Made by a program: the position numbers and the translations under genes
Origin: Deltaproteobacteria bacterium
GTDB taxonomy: Bacteria > Myxococcota_A > Polyangia > Polyangiales > Ga0077539
Direction: 5' to 3'
NCBI GenBank assembly: GCA_016218725.1
Contig: JACRDB010000154.1
Coordinates: 1-64,000, forward strand
Length of the DNA stretch: 64,000 nt
Shown here: positions 6,522-15,715 of the stretch, one piece after another
Layout of the letters: each line of letters begins with the position of its first letter
How positions within the stretch are numbered: the first letter of the stretch is position 1
Notes under the pieces: model-generated
What the model was told of the DNA's origin: nothing
The model's input: the letters and a program-made list of their open reading frames with translations, nothing else
Database searches by the model: none

Positions 6522-8427
6522 CGCGGCGGGCCTCCAGGGCCTCCCAGCGCGCCGTGAGGGCCCGCACCACCTCGCGCTGGGCCTCGGCCTCGGCCACGCA
6601 GCGGGCGACCTCCGCGGGGCCCCTGGCGTAGAGCCCCGGGTCGTTGAGCCGGGCCTCGCGCCGGGAGAGCTCCGCCTCGGCGGCGTCCACCTGCGCGGGG
6701 AGAGACTCCAGCTCGCGCGCCTCCGGGGGCGTCAGGGTCTTCACCGCGGGCGCTCGCTTCGGCTCCCGCGCGGGCGGCGGCCTGGACGGCGCGGGCGACG
6801 CCAGGGCCGCAGAGCGCGCGGCGGAGGCGCGCTGCAGGAGGCAGTCGTCCCAGCCCCCGGCGTACTGCACCACCCTCCCGTCGGGCTCGAAGTACAGGAG
6901 CGAGGTGGCCACCCGGTCCAGGAACCAACGGTCGTGGGTGACCACCAGGGCCGCCCCCGGGAAGCCCGAGAGCAGCTCCTCCAGCGCCGTCAGGGCGAAG
7001 AGGTCCAGGTCGTTGGTGGGCTCGTCGAGCACCAGGAGGTTGGCCTCGCCGCGGAGCATGCGGGCGAGCGCCACCCGGGCCCTCTCGCCCCCGGAGAGGC
7101 TCCCCACGCGCTGCCTGGAGCGGTGGCTGTCAAAGAGAAAGAGGTCCAGGTATGCGTGCACCGTGAGGTGCCGGTCGCCCACGGCCACCCGGTCGCTCCC
7201 CTCGGCGATGGTGTCGTACACGCTCAGGGCGTCGTCCAGCCCTGCCCGGGCCTGATCGAAGTACGCCACCTTGAGCGAGGGAGCCCGGGTGACCTCGCCC
7301 GCGTCCGGGGCCTCGTCCCCGAGGAGCACCCGCAGGAGCGTGGTCTTTCCCGCGCCGTTCGGCCCCACGATCCCCACCCGCTCCCCAGGGGACAGGTGAA
7401 AGCCCAGCCCCTCAAAGAGCGCCCGCCCGCCGTAGCCCTTGGACAGCCCCTCGCAGGACAGCAACCGCTTCGCCGCCCGGGCGCTCGCCACGGTGAAGGC
7501 CGGGGCTTCTTCCCTCCGGGGGTGGCCCTTGACCTCCTCGGCCAGCGCCAGGGCGCTGTCGATCCGGGCCTTGCTCTTGCGCGTGCGCGCCGGAGGCCCT
7601 CGGGAGAGCCAGTCCTCCTCCCGGCGCAGGAGGTTCAACTGCCGGGTGTGGGCCCGGTCCTCCAGGGCGAGCCTGGTGACCCTGGCGGCGAGGTACGCCC
7701 CGTAGGCCCCGTCGTGGGAGTGCACCACGCCCCGGTCCAGCTCCAGCACCCGGGTCACCACCCGATCAAGGAGGTACCGGTCGTGGGTGATCAAGAGCAG
7801 CGCCCCGGTGAACTCCTCCCGGAGCCAGGTCTCCAGCCATGCGCAGGTGTCCGCGTCCAGGTGGTTGGTGGGCTCGTCCAGCACTGCGAAGCCCGGCGCC
7901 GCCAGGAGGATCTTCGCCAGCGCCACCCGGCGCCGCTCGCCGCCGGAGAGCTCCCCCACGGGCTGCTCCAGCCGCCGGAGCTGGAGGCTCTCCAGCACCC
8001 TCTCCACCCGGTGGCGCACCTGCCAGCCACCCAGGGACTCCAGCTCCTGGGCCAGGGCCGTCTGCCGCGCCACGGCCTCCTCGGGGTCGCCCTCACCCCG
8101 AGAGAGCGCCTCGGACACGCTCTCATAAGCGGCCATGGTGGCCTTCCAGCGAGAGAGCGACGCCTCCACGGTGGCGTACACGGTGAGGGACGGGTCGAGA
8201 ACAGGCTCCTGGGGGAGGTATGCCAACCCCAGGTCACGCCGCCGGGCCAGGACGCCCGTGTCGGGTTCTTCCCATCCGGCGAGGATTCGGCCCAAGGTGC
8301 TCTTGCCCGCGCCGTTGACACCCAGGAGCGCAACACTTTCCCCAAGCTCGATCGTCAAGGAGATGTCCCTCAGGACAAGGTCGCTCCCGTAGGACCGGGA
8401 GAGGTGGTCGGCGGAGAGCGCAGGCAC
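6517..8427 (-). CDS. uup: ABC-F family ATPase, Uup-type
   Basis: A 636-residue soluble protein with two ABC ATPase domains and no membrane segment. Domain 1 has GVNGAGKS, LSGGERRRVAL and VLDEPTNHLD; domain 2 has GPNGAGKT, LSGGERARVAL and VLDEPTNDLD. The linker carries the charged RTRKSKARID segment common in ABC-F proteins. A C-terminal charged helical extension (about residues 560-636) resembles the Uup coiled-coil arm. ABC-F proteins act on ribosomes; Uup also affects DNA-branch metabolism. The GTG start at 8427 follows TAGGTT by 6 bases, which predicts a leaderless transcript. The subfamily is inferred from the C-terminal arm. Confidence 0.88.
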   Translation of the reverse strand: MPALSADHLSRSYGSDLVLRDISLTIELGESVALLGVNGAGKSTLGRILAGWEEPDTGVLARRRDLGLAYLPQEPVLDPSLTVYATVEASLSRWKATMAAYESVSEALSRGEGDPEEAVARQTALAQELESLGGWQVRHRVERVLESLQLRRLEQPVGELSGGERRRVALAKILLAAPGFAVLDEPTNHLDADTCAWLETWLREEFTGALLLITHDRYLLDRVVTRVLELDRGVVHSHDGAYGAYLAARVTRLALEDRAHTRQLNLLRREEDWLSRGPPARTRKSKARIDSALALAEEVKGHPRREEAPAFTVASARAAKRLLSCEGLSKGYGGRALFEGLGFHLSPGERVGIVGPNGAGKTTLLRVLLGDEAPDAGEVTRAPSLKVAYFDQARAGLDDALSVYDTIAEGSDRVAVGDRHLTVHAYLDLFLFDSHRSRQRVGSLSGGERARVALARMLRGEANLLVLDEPTNDLDLFALTALEELLSGFPGAALVVTHDRWFLDRVATSLLYFEPDGRVVQYAGGWDDCLLQRASAARSAALASPAPSRPPPAREPKRAPAVKTLTPPEARELESLPAQVDAAEAELSRREARLNDPGLYARGPAEVARCVAEAEAQREVVRALTARWEALEARRG

Positions 8428-8433
8428 ACCGGG

Positions 8434-8439
8434 AACCTA
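8434..8439 (-). promoter_or_regulatory. -10 element TAGGTT for the ABC-F gene
   Basis: It ends 6 bases before the GTG start at 8427, so the mRNA is predicted to be leaderless. Upstream, between this gene and the divergent gene at 8508, is a 6-bp inverted repeat GGTCCG (8454-8459) / CGGACC (8475-8480), a possible operator. Confidence 0.4.
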
Positions 8440-8507
8440 CACACTCGAACGCTGGTCCGACAGATGCATCACAACGGACCGTAGAGAGACCGCAAGGAGG
8501 CTTCACC

Positions 8508-8813
8508 ATGGACGACCGGATCGAACGACTCGCGCGCAAGGGACAGCGCATGCGGCGAGACGGCGAGGTCCGCAAGGCCGCCCTGGCCTACGGTGAGCTC
8601 ACCGCCGCGGATCCCTCCACGCCCCGCTGGTGGGTGCTCCTGGCCATGGCCCAGTGGGCCCTGCGCCGCCCGGAGGAAGCCCGCAAGTCCTTCCGTCAGG
8701 CCGCGTATCTCTTTCGCCAGAGCGGCGACAGCGCCCGGGAGGCCGTCGTCCGGGGGCTCCTGGACCGGCTCGAAGCCGACGGTGATCGCTGCCCCTGCGC
8801 CCGCGCAGCGTGA
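8508..8813 (+). CDS. Small TPR-like protein
   Basis: A 101-residue soluble protein with amphipathic helices and A-x-x-Y/W spacing. It reads as about two tetratricopeptide-like repeats (residues 15-50 and 50-85) that would bind a protein partner. No signal peptide. The C-terminus holds a CPCARAA Cys pair. AAGGAGG lies 8 bases before the ATG, the strongest ribosome site in this part of the window, so this gene has a normal leader. It is divergent from the ABC-F gene. Specific role unknown. Confidence 0.75.
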   Translation: MDDRIERLARKGQRMRRDGEVRKAALAYGELTAADPSTPRWWVLLAMAQWALRRPEEARKSFRQAAYLFRQSGDSAREAVVRGLLDRLEADGDRCPCARAA

Positions 8814-8855
8814 AACTGGCACCCCTCCGCCCTTCCGCGCTTCCATGGGGCCACC

Positions 8856-10295
8856 ATGGCACCACGGTCCCGGTCCCTGACGCTCGCTGCCCTGCTGGTC
8901 TCTCCCGGGGCCTTCTCGCAGCCCCGCCCGAGCGCCCGTGACAACCCCCGCCACGCCCCCACGACAGCCGTGTCGCGGCCCTCCACCGCCCGCTCACCGC
9001 GCCCTACGAACACCCACAGGCACCCCTCGCTCACCACACCGCTTCGGGAGGGCGCCCGCGACGCCGCGCGAAACCCCCTGGGACCTCACGGCGTAACCCC
9101 AGAGGCCCCTCGGAGGCCCCCACCCACCGAGACGGCGCTGGTGCTGCCGCCCCCGGAGGAGCCCCCAAGACCCTGGAGCGCATGCTCCCTGGACGGTGGG
9201 ATCACCCGGGTGGAGCTCCACACCGGGGGCCTCCAACCCGTGCAGGTGGTGCTCACCGCGGGGCAGGGGCGCGTGTACGGGCTCGTGGTGCTCGGGCGCC
9301 CGGGGGGAGGTCGCCGGGGCATGGTGTTCCCAGAGTCGCGCTGGGTGAGCTTCCAGGGTCGCACGCCTGCGGTGAGGCCCGGCCCCGCGGTGGAGCCCGA
9401 CCCTCTCCTGGCGGTGACACCCTCTGGGGTGGTGGTGCTCTCCTCGGAGCCTCCGCCCTCGACCCGGAGGGTGAACCGCACGGTGCTCGACCCGACCGGC
9501 GCGGTGCGTGTCCCGCGGACCGTGCTGCCCGGGACCGAGGGGCTCGCGCTGGACTCGCCGCTGGTGCCCTGGAGGGACGGCCTCGCGGTGGTGCTCGGGC
9601 GCCCCACGGACACCGAGAGCGACACCCGCACGGAGCTCCTGCACCTCCTCGGGCACGACGGGAGCCTGCGGCGCCCGGCGGTCACCCTCACCACGGAGAC
9701 CCGCGACGACGCCCAGGGGCTCTACCGCGCAGGGCTCTGCCCGAGCCCCGACGGCGTGTCCCTCACGGCCCTGTGGACCATCCATGGTGGGCCCCGCGCG
9801 GGCGTCTGGACCTCCCGAGGGATCACCCTCCGGACGACCCCGGCGCCGGTGCGCGTGGGCAGACCCCCGAACGGTGCCTTCGGCCCCGAGGCGACCCCCT
9901 GGGGCTTTGTGTACCGCCACGCCGTCGAGGGCGACGGCTCCCTCACGGAGCTTCTTACGCAACCCTGGAGCGAGGCGGGAGTGGGCGCCCCGAGGTCCCT
10001 CGGGCGCTACTGGGACCCGGTGCTCTCCTGGGGCGAGCGCGGCGCCGTGCTCCTCGGGCAGCGCTCCGGCGAGCGCGTGGGCGAGGTCGAGGCGAGGCTC
10101 TCGCACACCGCGGGGCCCAGGGCCACGGTGCGCCCCGTGGCCCTCCCGGCTGGCGCCCTGGACGCCCTCGGCGACGCCGTGGACGTGGCCCTGGCGGCCA
10201 CCCCCGGCGGCGCCGTGGCCGCGTGGATCACCCCCGAAGGCGAGGCTGACTCCGCGCCTCGGGCCCTCTCCGTCGCGCGGGTGGCGTGCCGCTGA
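8856..10295 (+). CDS. Secreted protein of unknown function, possible beta-propeller
   Basis: A 479-residue protein with a signal peptide (LAALLVSPGAFS, cleavage near residue 21). A low-complexity region rich in Arg, Pro and Thr extends to about residue 115. The remaining 360 residues alternate short hydrophobic strands with turns such as G-L-A-L-D and D-G-L-A-V-V-L-G, as in proteins with repeated beta blades. No catalytic signature is visible. It lies 42 bases after the TPR-like gene. Its last 68 bases overlap the 3' end of the convergent uvrA gene. The start lacks a clear ribosome site. Confidence 0.7.
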   Translation: MAPRSRSLTLAALLVSPGAFSQPRPSARDNPRHAPTTAVSRPSTARSPRPTNTHRHPSLTTPLREGARDAARNPLGPHGVTPEAPRRPPPTETALVLPPPEEPPRPWSACSLDGGITRVELHTGGLQPVQVVLTAGQGRVYGLVVLGRPGGGRRGMVFPESRWVSFQGRTPAVRPGPAVEPDPLLAVTPSGVVVLSSEPPPSTRRVNRTVLDPTGAVRVPRTVLPGTEGLALDSPLVPWRDGLAVVLGRPTDTESDTRTELLHLLGHDGSLRRPAVTLTTETRDDAQGLYRAGLCPSPDGVSLTALWTIHGGPRAGVWTSRGITLRTTPAPVRVGRPPNGAFGPEATPWGFVYRHAVEGDGSLTELLTQPWSEAGVGAPRSLGRYWDPVLSWGERGAVLLGQRSGERVGEVEARLSHTAGPRATVRPVALPAGALDALGDAVDVALAATPGGAVAAWITPEGEADSAPRALSVARVACR

Positions 10296-13200
10296 CCGTC
10301 GGCGCCAGCGGGCGCTTCGAGGACGCCCCCGTCGCCGCGAGGGCCCCCTCTCCGAAGGCCTCCCGGAGCACCTGACCGGTGGCCGTGGGGCCCCGGGCGA
10401 GCGCCTCCGGCGTGCCCTCGGCGATCACCCTCCCGCCGTTTCTCCCGCCGCCGGGGCCGAGCTCCACGACCCAGTCGGCGGCGGCCAGCACCCACGGGTG
10501 GTGCTCGATGACCAGCAAGGAGTTGCCGCGGTCCACCAGGGCCTGGAGCACCCCGGTGAGCCTCGCCACGTCGCTCAGGTGTAGCCCCGTGGTGGGCTCG
10601 TCGAGGAAATACATCGTCCCCGCCGCGCCGGATTGCAGCTCCGTCACCAGCTTGATCCGCTGGGCCTCGCCGCCCGAGAGCGTGTGAGAGCCCTGCCCCA
10701 GGGTCATGTACCCGAGCCCGAGGTCGTGCAGGAGGTCCAGCGCGCGCGCCACCCGGGACACCTGCCGGAACACCTGCCGGGCCTCCTCCACGGTGAGCGC
10801 CAACACCTCACCGACGTCGTAGCCGTGGAGCTTCACCTCGCGGGTCTCGCGGGTGAAGCGCGAGCCCGCGCAGGCCTCGCAGGGCACCACCATGTCCGGC
10901 AGGAAGGCCATCTCCACGTGGCGCACGCCGCCGCCGTCGCAGCCCTCGCAGCGGCCCCCGCCGCTCTCGCTGGTGGTGTTGAACGAGAAGCGACCGATGC
11001 CCCAGCCCCGGGCCCGGGCCTCCGCCGTGGCCGCGAACAACCGACGGAGCTCGTCCCAGATGCCAACGTACGTCGCAGGCACGCTCCGGGGCGTCCTCCC
11101 GATGGGCGACTGGTCAATGCACACCGCCCGCCGCAGGGCCTTCCAGCCCTCCAGGGCCTGGTGCTCCAGCGGCGCCTCGGTCTTGAGCTTGAGCTTCTCG
11201 AAGAGCGACCGCAAAAGGATCTTGTCCACCAGCGTGCTCTTCCCGCTGCCCGACACGCCCGCCACGCACACGAAGCGCTCCAGGGGGAAGCGCACCTGGG
11301 GCACCTGGAGGTTGTGCCCCCGGGCCCCCTTGAGCGTCAGGTGAGGGTGCTCCTGGGCGTCCACCGGGCGGTGCTTCGCGTCGGCGCCAGGGCGCACCGT
11401 GAGGGCCCGGGCCGTGGGCCCGTCGCCCGCCAGCACCTCGGCCCCGGGGCCCGACGCCACCACGCGCCCCCCGGCCTTGCCGCCGCCGGGGCCCAGGTCC
11501 ACCACCCAGTCCGCCGCGCGGATCACGTCCGCGTCGTGCTCCACCACCACCACGCTGGCCCCGCGGTCCACCAGGTGGCGCATGGCCCTCACCAGCCGGT
11601 GCGTGTCGCTCCCGTGAAGCCCGATGGTGGGCTCGTCCAGCACGTATAGCACCCCCGTGAGCCCGCTGCCGAGCTGCGCCGCCAGGCGCAAGCGCTGGAG
11701 CTCTCCGCCGGAGAGCGTCGCCGCCCGGCGCTCCAGCGTGAGGTAGTCCAGCCCGAGCTCCACCAGCGTGGAGAGCCTCGCCTCCAGTTGTGCCCTCGGG
11801 GCCTCCGCGATGAGCGCCTCCCGGGCCCCGAGGGACAGCCCCCGGAGGTGCTCCAGGAGCTCCCCGGGGGTGTGCGCCAGGGTCTCCGGGAAGGTCCTCC
11901 CGCCTAGCCTCACGGCGCGGGGGATGGGCCCCAGGCGCGTCCCGCGGCACTTCCCGCAGACAGCACCCTCCTCGTCCACGCCGGAGCCCTCGCAGGCCAG
12001 GCACCGCCCCTGCGGCGTGTTGAACGAGAAGTGCCGAGGGTCGAGCTCCGGCACCGCCATGCCGCACTTCGGGCACGCCCGGCGGGTGCTGACCAGCAAG
12101 GGCTCCCCCACCCGGCCCGAGCGCTCGTCGCGCTCCACCACGCAGTGCCCCTCGGCCATGGACACGGCCTTGCGCACCAGCGCCAGGAGCCCCTCCGAGG
12201 CCCCCGCAGGAGCCGCCCCGAGCCAGAGCCACACGTCGTGCTCGTGGGTCTTCTTCAGGGCCGGGACCTTGTGGGTCTCATAGTCCACCCCGTCCACCCG
12301 GACGGCCTCGATGCCCTGCCTCCGGGCGCGATCCAGCACGTCCTCGTGGAATCCCTTGCGGGCCCTCACCACCGGCGCAAAGACGCTCAAGCTCGCCCTC
12401 GGGGGGTGCGCCCGGCCCAGCTCCTCCACGATGGCCTCGGCGCTGCGGGCCCCGATGGGCACCGCGCACTTCGGGCAGTGGGGCGTCGCCACCTTGGCGA
12501 AGAGAAGCCGCAGGGCGTGGGCCACCTCGGTCACCGTGGCCACGGTGCTCATCCCCCCGGCCCTCGCCGTGCGCTGCTCCAGCGAGATCGCCGGAGGGAT
12601 CCCCGTGATCGCGTCCACGTCCGCCCGCCCGAGGGACGGCAGGTACTGCCTCGCGTACGGCGAGAGCGTCTCCAGGAAGCGCCGCTGCCCCTCGGCGTAC
12701 ACCACGTCAAACGCCAGGGAGCTCTTGCCCGACCCCGACGGGCCCGTCATGGCAATGAGCTTCTCCCTCGGGAGCTCCAGGAACGGCACCTGAAGGTTGT
12801 GCTCCCGCGCGCCAACAATGCGCACGCCGCGCTCCACGTGCGCCTCGGAGGGCTCCGGGGGGCCTTCGGAGAGCGCCCCCGGGAGGCCCTCGCCGTCCAG
12901 CGCCAGGGCCGTGCGAAGATACGGCGCGATGCGTGAGCGAGGGTGTACGGACACCTCCTCCGGGGTCCCACACGCGACCACCTCACCCCCAGCGTCGGCG
13001 GCCTCGGGGCCGAGGTCCACCAGGTAGTCCGCGCGGGCGGCGACGTAGGGGTCGTGCTCGATCACCAGCACGGTGACGCCGCGGGCGACCAGGGCGTCCA
13101 GGGTGTCAAAGACCCGGGCGACGTCCCTGCGGTGCAGCCCCGTGGTGGGCTCATCGAGCAGCACCAGGTCCCCGGAGCGGGCGTCCACCAGGGCCGCCGC

Positions 13201-15669
13201 GAGCTTGAGCCGCTGGGCCTCGCCGCCGGAGAGGGTGCTCAGGGGCTGGCCGATCTTCAAGTACCCCAGGCCCACGGCCCTCAAGGGCTCCAGGGCCTTC
13301 AAGAGCCCCGGGTCCGTGTGCGCGAAGAGCTCCGCCAGGGCGTCCGCGGAGGTGTCCAGGAGCTCCGCGATGGAGCGCCCCAGCACGCGGATCTCCAGCA
13401 CCTCGTCCTTGAAGCGCCGGCCCTGGCAGTCGGGACACTTGAAGCTCACGTCCGCCAGGAACTGCATCTCCACGGTCTCGTAGCCCGCGCCCTGACAGGC
13501 CGGACAGCGCCCGCCGTCCACGTTGAACGAGAACATCCGGGTGGTGTACCCGCGGGCCTTGGCCTCCGCGGTGGCCGCGAAGCGTGTACGCAGCCGGTCG
13601 TACACCTTGAGGTACGTGGCCGCGTTGCCCCGGGTGGTGCGCCCCAGCGAGCCCTGGTCTACGTACACCACCGCCCGGACCTTCTCCGAACCGTCGATTC
13701 CGTCGTGGGGCAGCGGCGGGTCCAGGCCGGCCTCTCCCCGGGAGCGAGCCAGCGCCGGGTGCAGCGTCTCCCCGATGAGGGAGCTCTTCCCGGACCCGGA
13801 GACGCCCGTGATCACCGTGAGAACCCCCAGGGGGAAGGCCACGTCCATCCCCTTGAGGTTGTGCCCCCGGGCGCCCCGGAGGGTCATCCACCCGGAGGGC
13901 GCGCGGCGCCTGGAGCGCGCGGGGCCTCGCTCCCGCAGGGCGCGGCCCGTGGGCGTGTCCCGCGTGGCGAGCTCCCTCGGGGCGCCATCGAACACCAGGG
14001 TCCCTCCGCGCTCGCCCGCGTCCGGGCCGAGCTCCAGCACCCGATCGGCGCGGGCCACCATGCCCAGGTCGTGCTCGATCACCACGGCCACGTTGCCCAG
14101 CGCGGCGATCCCCCGGGCCACCCCGAGGAGCCTCTCGGCGTCCCTGGGGTGCAGCCCCGCGGTGGGCTCGTCCAGCACCATGAGCGTCCCCGTGAGGGAG
14201 GTCCCGAGCGCCGCCGTCAGGGCCACCCGCTGCACCTCGCCGCCGGAGAGCGTGCGCGACGCCCGGTCCAGCGAGAGGTACCCCACCCCCACGTCCGAGA
14301 GGTACCCGAGGCGCGTGCGCAGCTCCTTGAGCACGCGCTCCGTGGGCTCGTCCGTCGGCTCCAGGCCATCGAGCCTCTCGCGCAGGCCCTCCACGGGCAT
14401 GGCGTGGGCCTCGGCGATGGACAGCCCACACACCCGGTACCGCTGGGCGTCCCCCCGCAGGCGCGTGCCCGCGCAAGCCGTACACGGCGTGTACTGGCGA
14501 TACCGTGAGAGGAACACACGTACGTGCATGTGGTACGCCTTGGTCTCAAGCCACTGAAACCAGGGGCGCACGCCCTCCCAACCCTGACCGCCCTCTTGAA
14601 TGGTCTTCTGGACCTCGGGCTTGAGCGTCGCCCAGGGCTTGTCAAAAGGCACCTTGTGCTTGTCGCACCAGGTCTTCAGGCGCTTGAGCTCGTACTGGGT
14701 GCTCTTCCCGGTCCAGGGCTTGAGGGCCCCCTGGGCCAGGGACAGCTTGGGGTCCGGGATGATCTTGTCCCAGGCCAGGTCAATGATCCGACCGAAGCCC
14801 CGGCACTGCTCGCAGGCCCCGAGGGCCGTCTGGAAGGAGAAAAGCTCCGGGGAGGGGTCCGGCCAGGAGCGCCTGCACCACGCGCACACCAGCCCCCGGG
14901 CGAAGCGCTCCGAGGGGCCGTCTTGATCCACGAAGTGCACCTCCGCGTGGCCCCCGCGGGCCAGGGCCGTGCCCAGGGCCTCCGCGAGGCGCGAGCGCGA
15001 GCCGTCGCCGTCAGCGTGGGGGGCGGGCGCGACCTTCAACCGGTCCACCAGCACCGCGAGGGCCCCGTCGGCCACGGCCTCCGAGGGCGCGATTTCATCC
15101 AGGTCCAGGGCGCGGCCCGCGCGGAAGACCCTCCGGTAGCCCTCCTCCACCAGGCGCTCGCGCACGCCCAGGTAACGCTCCGGGTCCGAGGTCTCCACCC
15201 GGTAGGTGACCGCCACGCGCGACCCCTCGGGGGCGCCCGAGACCCGGGAGAGCACCCTCTCCGCGGCCTCGGCCACGCTCCCCCGGCGCACCTCCCGCTC
15301 GCACCCGTCGCAGGTGAGGGTGCTGGCCCGGGCCCACAGGAGCCGGAGGTAGTCCGACAGCTCTGTCATGGTGCCCACGGTGGAGCGCGAGGTGCGCACC
15401 GGGGCCCCGCGGTCCACCGCGATGGCCGGAGGCACCGGGTCCAGGGAGTCCACCGGCGGCCGGTCCCGGCGCTCCAGGAACTGCCGGGCGTAGGCGCTGA
15501 AGCTCTCGACAAAGCGCCGCTGGCCCTCGGCGTAGAGCGTGTCCAGGCAGAGCGAGCTCTTGCCCGCGCCGGAGACCCCGCACACCACCACCAGCTCCCG
15601 CGGGCGCAGGTCCAGGTCCAGGCCCCGGAGGTTGTTCGTTCGAGCGTTGCGAAGGCGTGTGTCTTCCAT
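10228..15669 (-). CDS. uvrA: Tandem double-length excinuclease ABC subunit A
   Basis: An 1,813-residue protein consisting of two complete UvrA units, residues about 1-940 and 941-1813. Four ABC halves are visible. Walker A: GVSGAGKSS near 31, GVSGSGKSS near 620, GPSGSGKSS near 975, GVSGSGKST near 1469. The matching LSGGE signatures lie near 473, 813, 1320 and 1666, each followed by LDEPT and a GLH loop. Cys-pair zinc modules recur, including CPACQG...CPDCQG in the first unit and CEGCDG...CEACAG in the second. UvrA recognises bulky DNA lesions and loads UvrB in nucleotide excision repair; the fusion would act as an intramolecular dimer. The ATG is preceded by GGGAG. No uvrB or uvrC is in the window. 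Confidence 0.93.
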   Translation of the reverse strand: MEDTRLRNARTNNLRGLDLDLRPRELVVVCGVSGAGKSSLCLDTLYAEGQRRFVESFSAYARQFLERRDRPPVDSLDPVPPAIAVDRGAPVRTSRSTVGTMTELSDYLRLLWARASTLTCDGCEREVRRGSVAEAAERVLSRVSGAPEGSRVAVTYRVETSDPERYLGVRERLVEEGYRRVFRAGRALDLDEIAPSEAVADGALAVLVDRLKVAPAPHADGDGSRSRLAEALGTALARGGHAEVHFVDQDGPSERFARGLVCAWCRRSWPDPSPELFSFQTALGACEQCRGFGRIIDLAWDKIIPDPKLSLAQGALKPWTGKSTQYELKRLKTWCDKHKVPFDKPWATLKPEVQKTIQEGGQGWEGVRPWFQWLETKAYHMHVRVFLSRYRQYTPCTACAGTRLRGDAQRYRVCGLSIAEAHAMPVEGLRERLDGLEPTDEPTERVLKELRTRLGYLSDVGVGYLSLDRASRTLSGGEVQRVALTAALGTSLTGTLMVLDEPTAGLHPRDAERLLGVARGIAALGNVAVVIEHDLGMVARADRVLELGPDAGERGGTLVFDGAPRELATRDTPTGRALRERGPARSRRRAPSGWMTLRGARGHNLKGMDVAFPLGVLTVITGVSGSGKSSLIGETLHPALARSRGEAGLDPPLPHDGIDGSEKVRAVVYVDQGSLGRTTRGNAATYLKVYDRLRTRFAATAEAKARGYTTRMFSFNVDGGRCPACQGAGYETVEMQFLADVSFKCPDCQGRRFKDEVLEIRVLGRSIAELLDTSADALAELFAHTDPGLLKALEPLRAVGLGYLKIGQPLSTLSGGEAQRLKLAAALVDARSGDLVLLDEPTTGLHRRDVARVFDTLDALVARGVTVLVIEHDPYVAARADYLVDLGPEAADAGGEVVACGTPEEVSVHPRSRIAPYLRTALALDGEGLPGALSEGPPEPSEAHVERGVRIVGAREHNLQVPFLELPREKLIAMTGPSGSGKSSLAFDVVYAEGQRRFLETLSPYARQYLPSLGRADVDAITGIPPAISLEQRTARAGGMSTVATVTEVAHALRLLFAKVATPHCPKCAVPIGARSAEAIVEELGRAHPPRASLSVFAPVVRARKGFHEDVLDRARRQGIEAVRVDGVDYETHKVPALKKTHEHDVWLWLGAAPAGASEGLLALVRKAVSMAEGHCVVERDERSGRVGEPLLVSTRRACPKCGMAVPELDPRHFSFNTPQGRCLACEGSGVDEEGAVCGKCRGTRLGPIPRAVRLGGRTFPETLAHTPGELLEHLRGLSLGAREALIAEAPRAQLEARLSTLVELGLDYLTLERRAATLSGGELQRLRLAAQLGSGLTGVLYVLDEPTIGLHGSDTHRLVRAMRHLVDRGASVVVVEHDADVIRAADWVVDLGPGGGKAGGRVVASGPGAEVLAGDGPTARALTVRPGADAKHRPVDAQEHPHLTLKGARGHNLQVPQVRFPLERFVCVAGVSGSGKSTLVDKILLRSLFEKLKLKTEAPLEHQALEGWKALRRAVCIDQSPIGRTPRSVPATYVGIWDELRRLFAATAEARARGWGIGRFSFNTTSESGGGRCEGCDGGGVRHVEMAFLPDMVVPCEACAGSRFTRETREVKLHGYDVGEVLALTVEEARQVFRQVSRVARALDLLHDLGLGYMTLGQGSHTLSGGEAQRIKLVTELQSGAAGTMYFLDEPTTGLHLSDVARLTGVLQALVDRGNSLLVIEHHPWVLAAADWVVELGPGGGRNGGRVIAEGTPEALARGPTATGQVLREAFGEGALAATGASSKRPLAPTVSGTPPARRRGPEARSQPRLRG

Positions 15670-15699
15670 GACTCCCGCGAGGGCCTCCCTGCGTCGGTG

Positions 15700-15708
15700 T
15701 GCTACGGT
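15700..15708 (+). promoter_or_regulatory. Extended -10 (TGC TACGGT) for the TPR-protein gene
   Basis: It ends 7 bases before the GTG at 15716. It overlaps a possible -10 (TAGCAC on the minus strand) for the divergent uvrA gene, so the two promoters would compete. Confidence 0.5.
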
Positions 15709-15715
15709 GCCCGGA

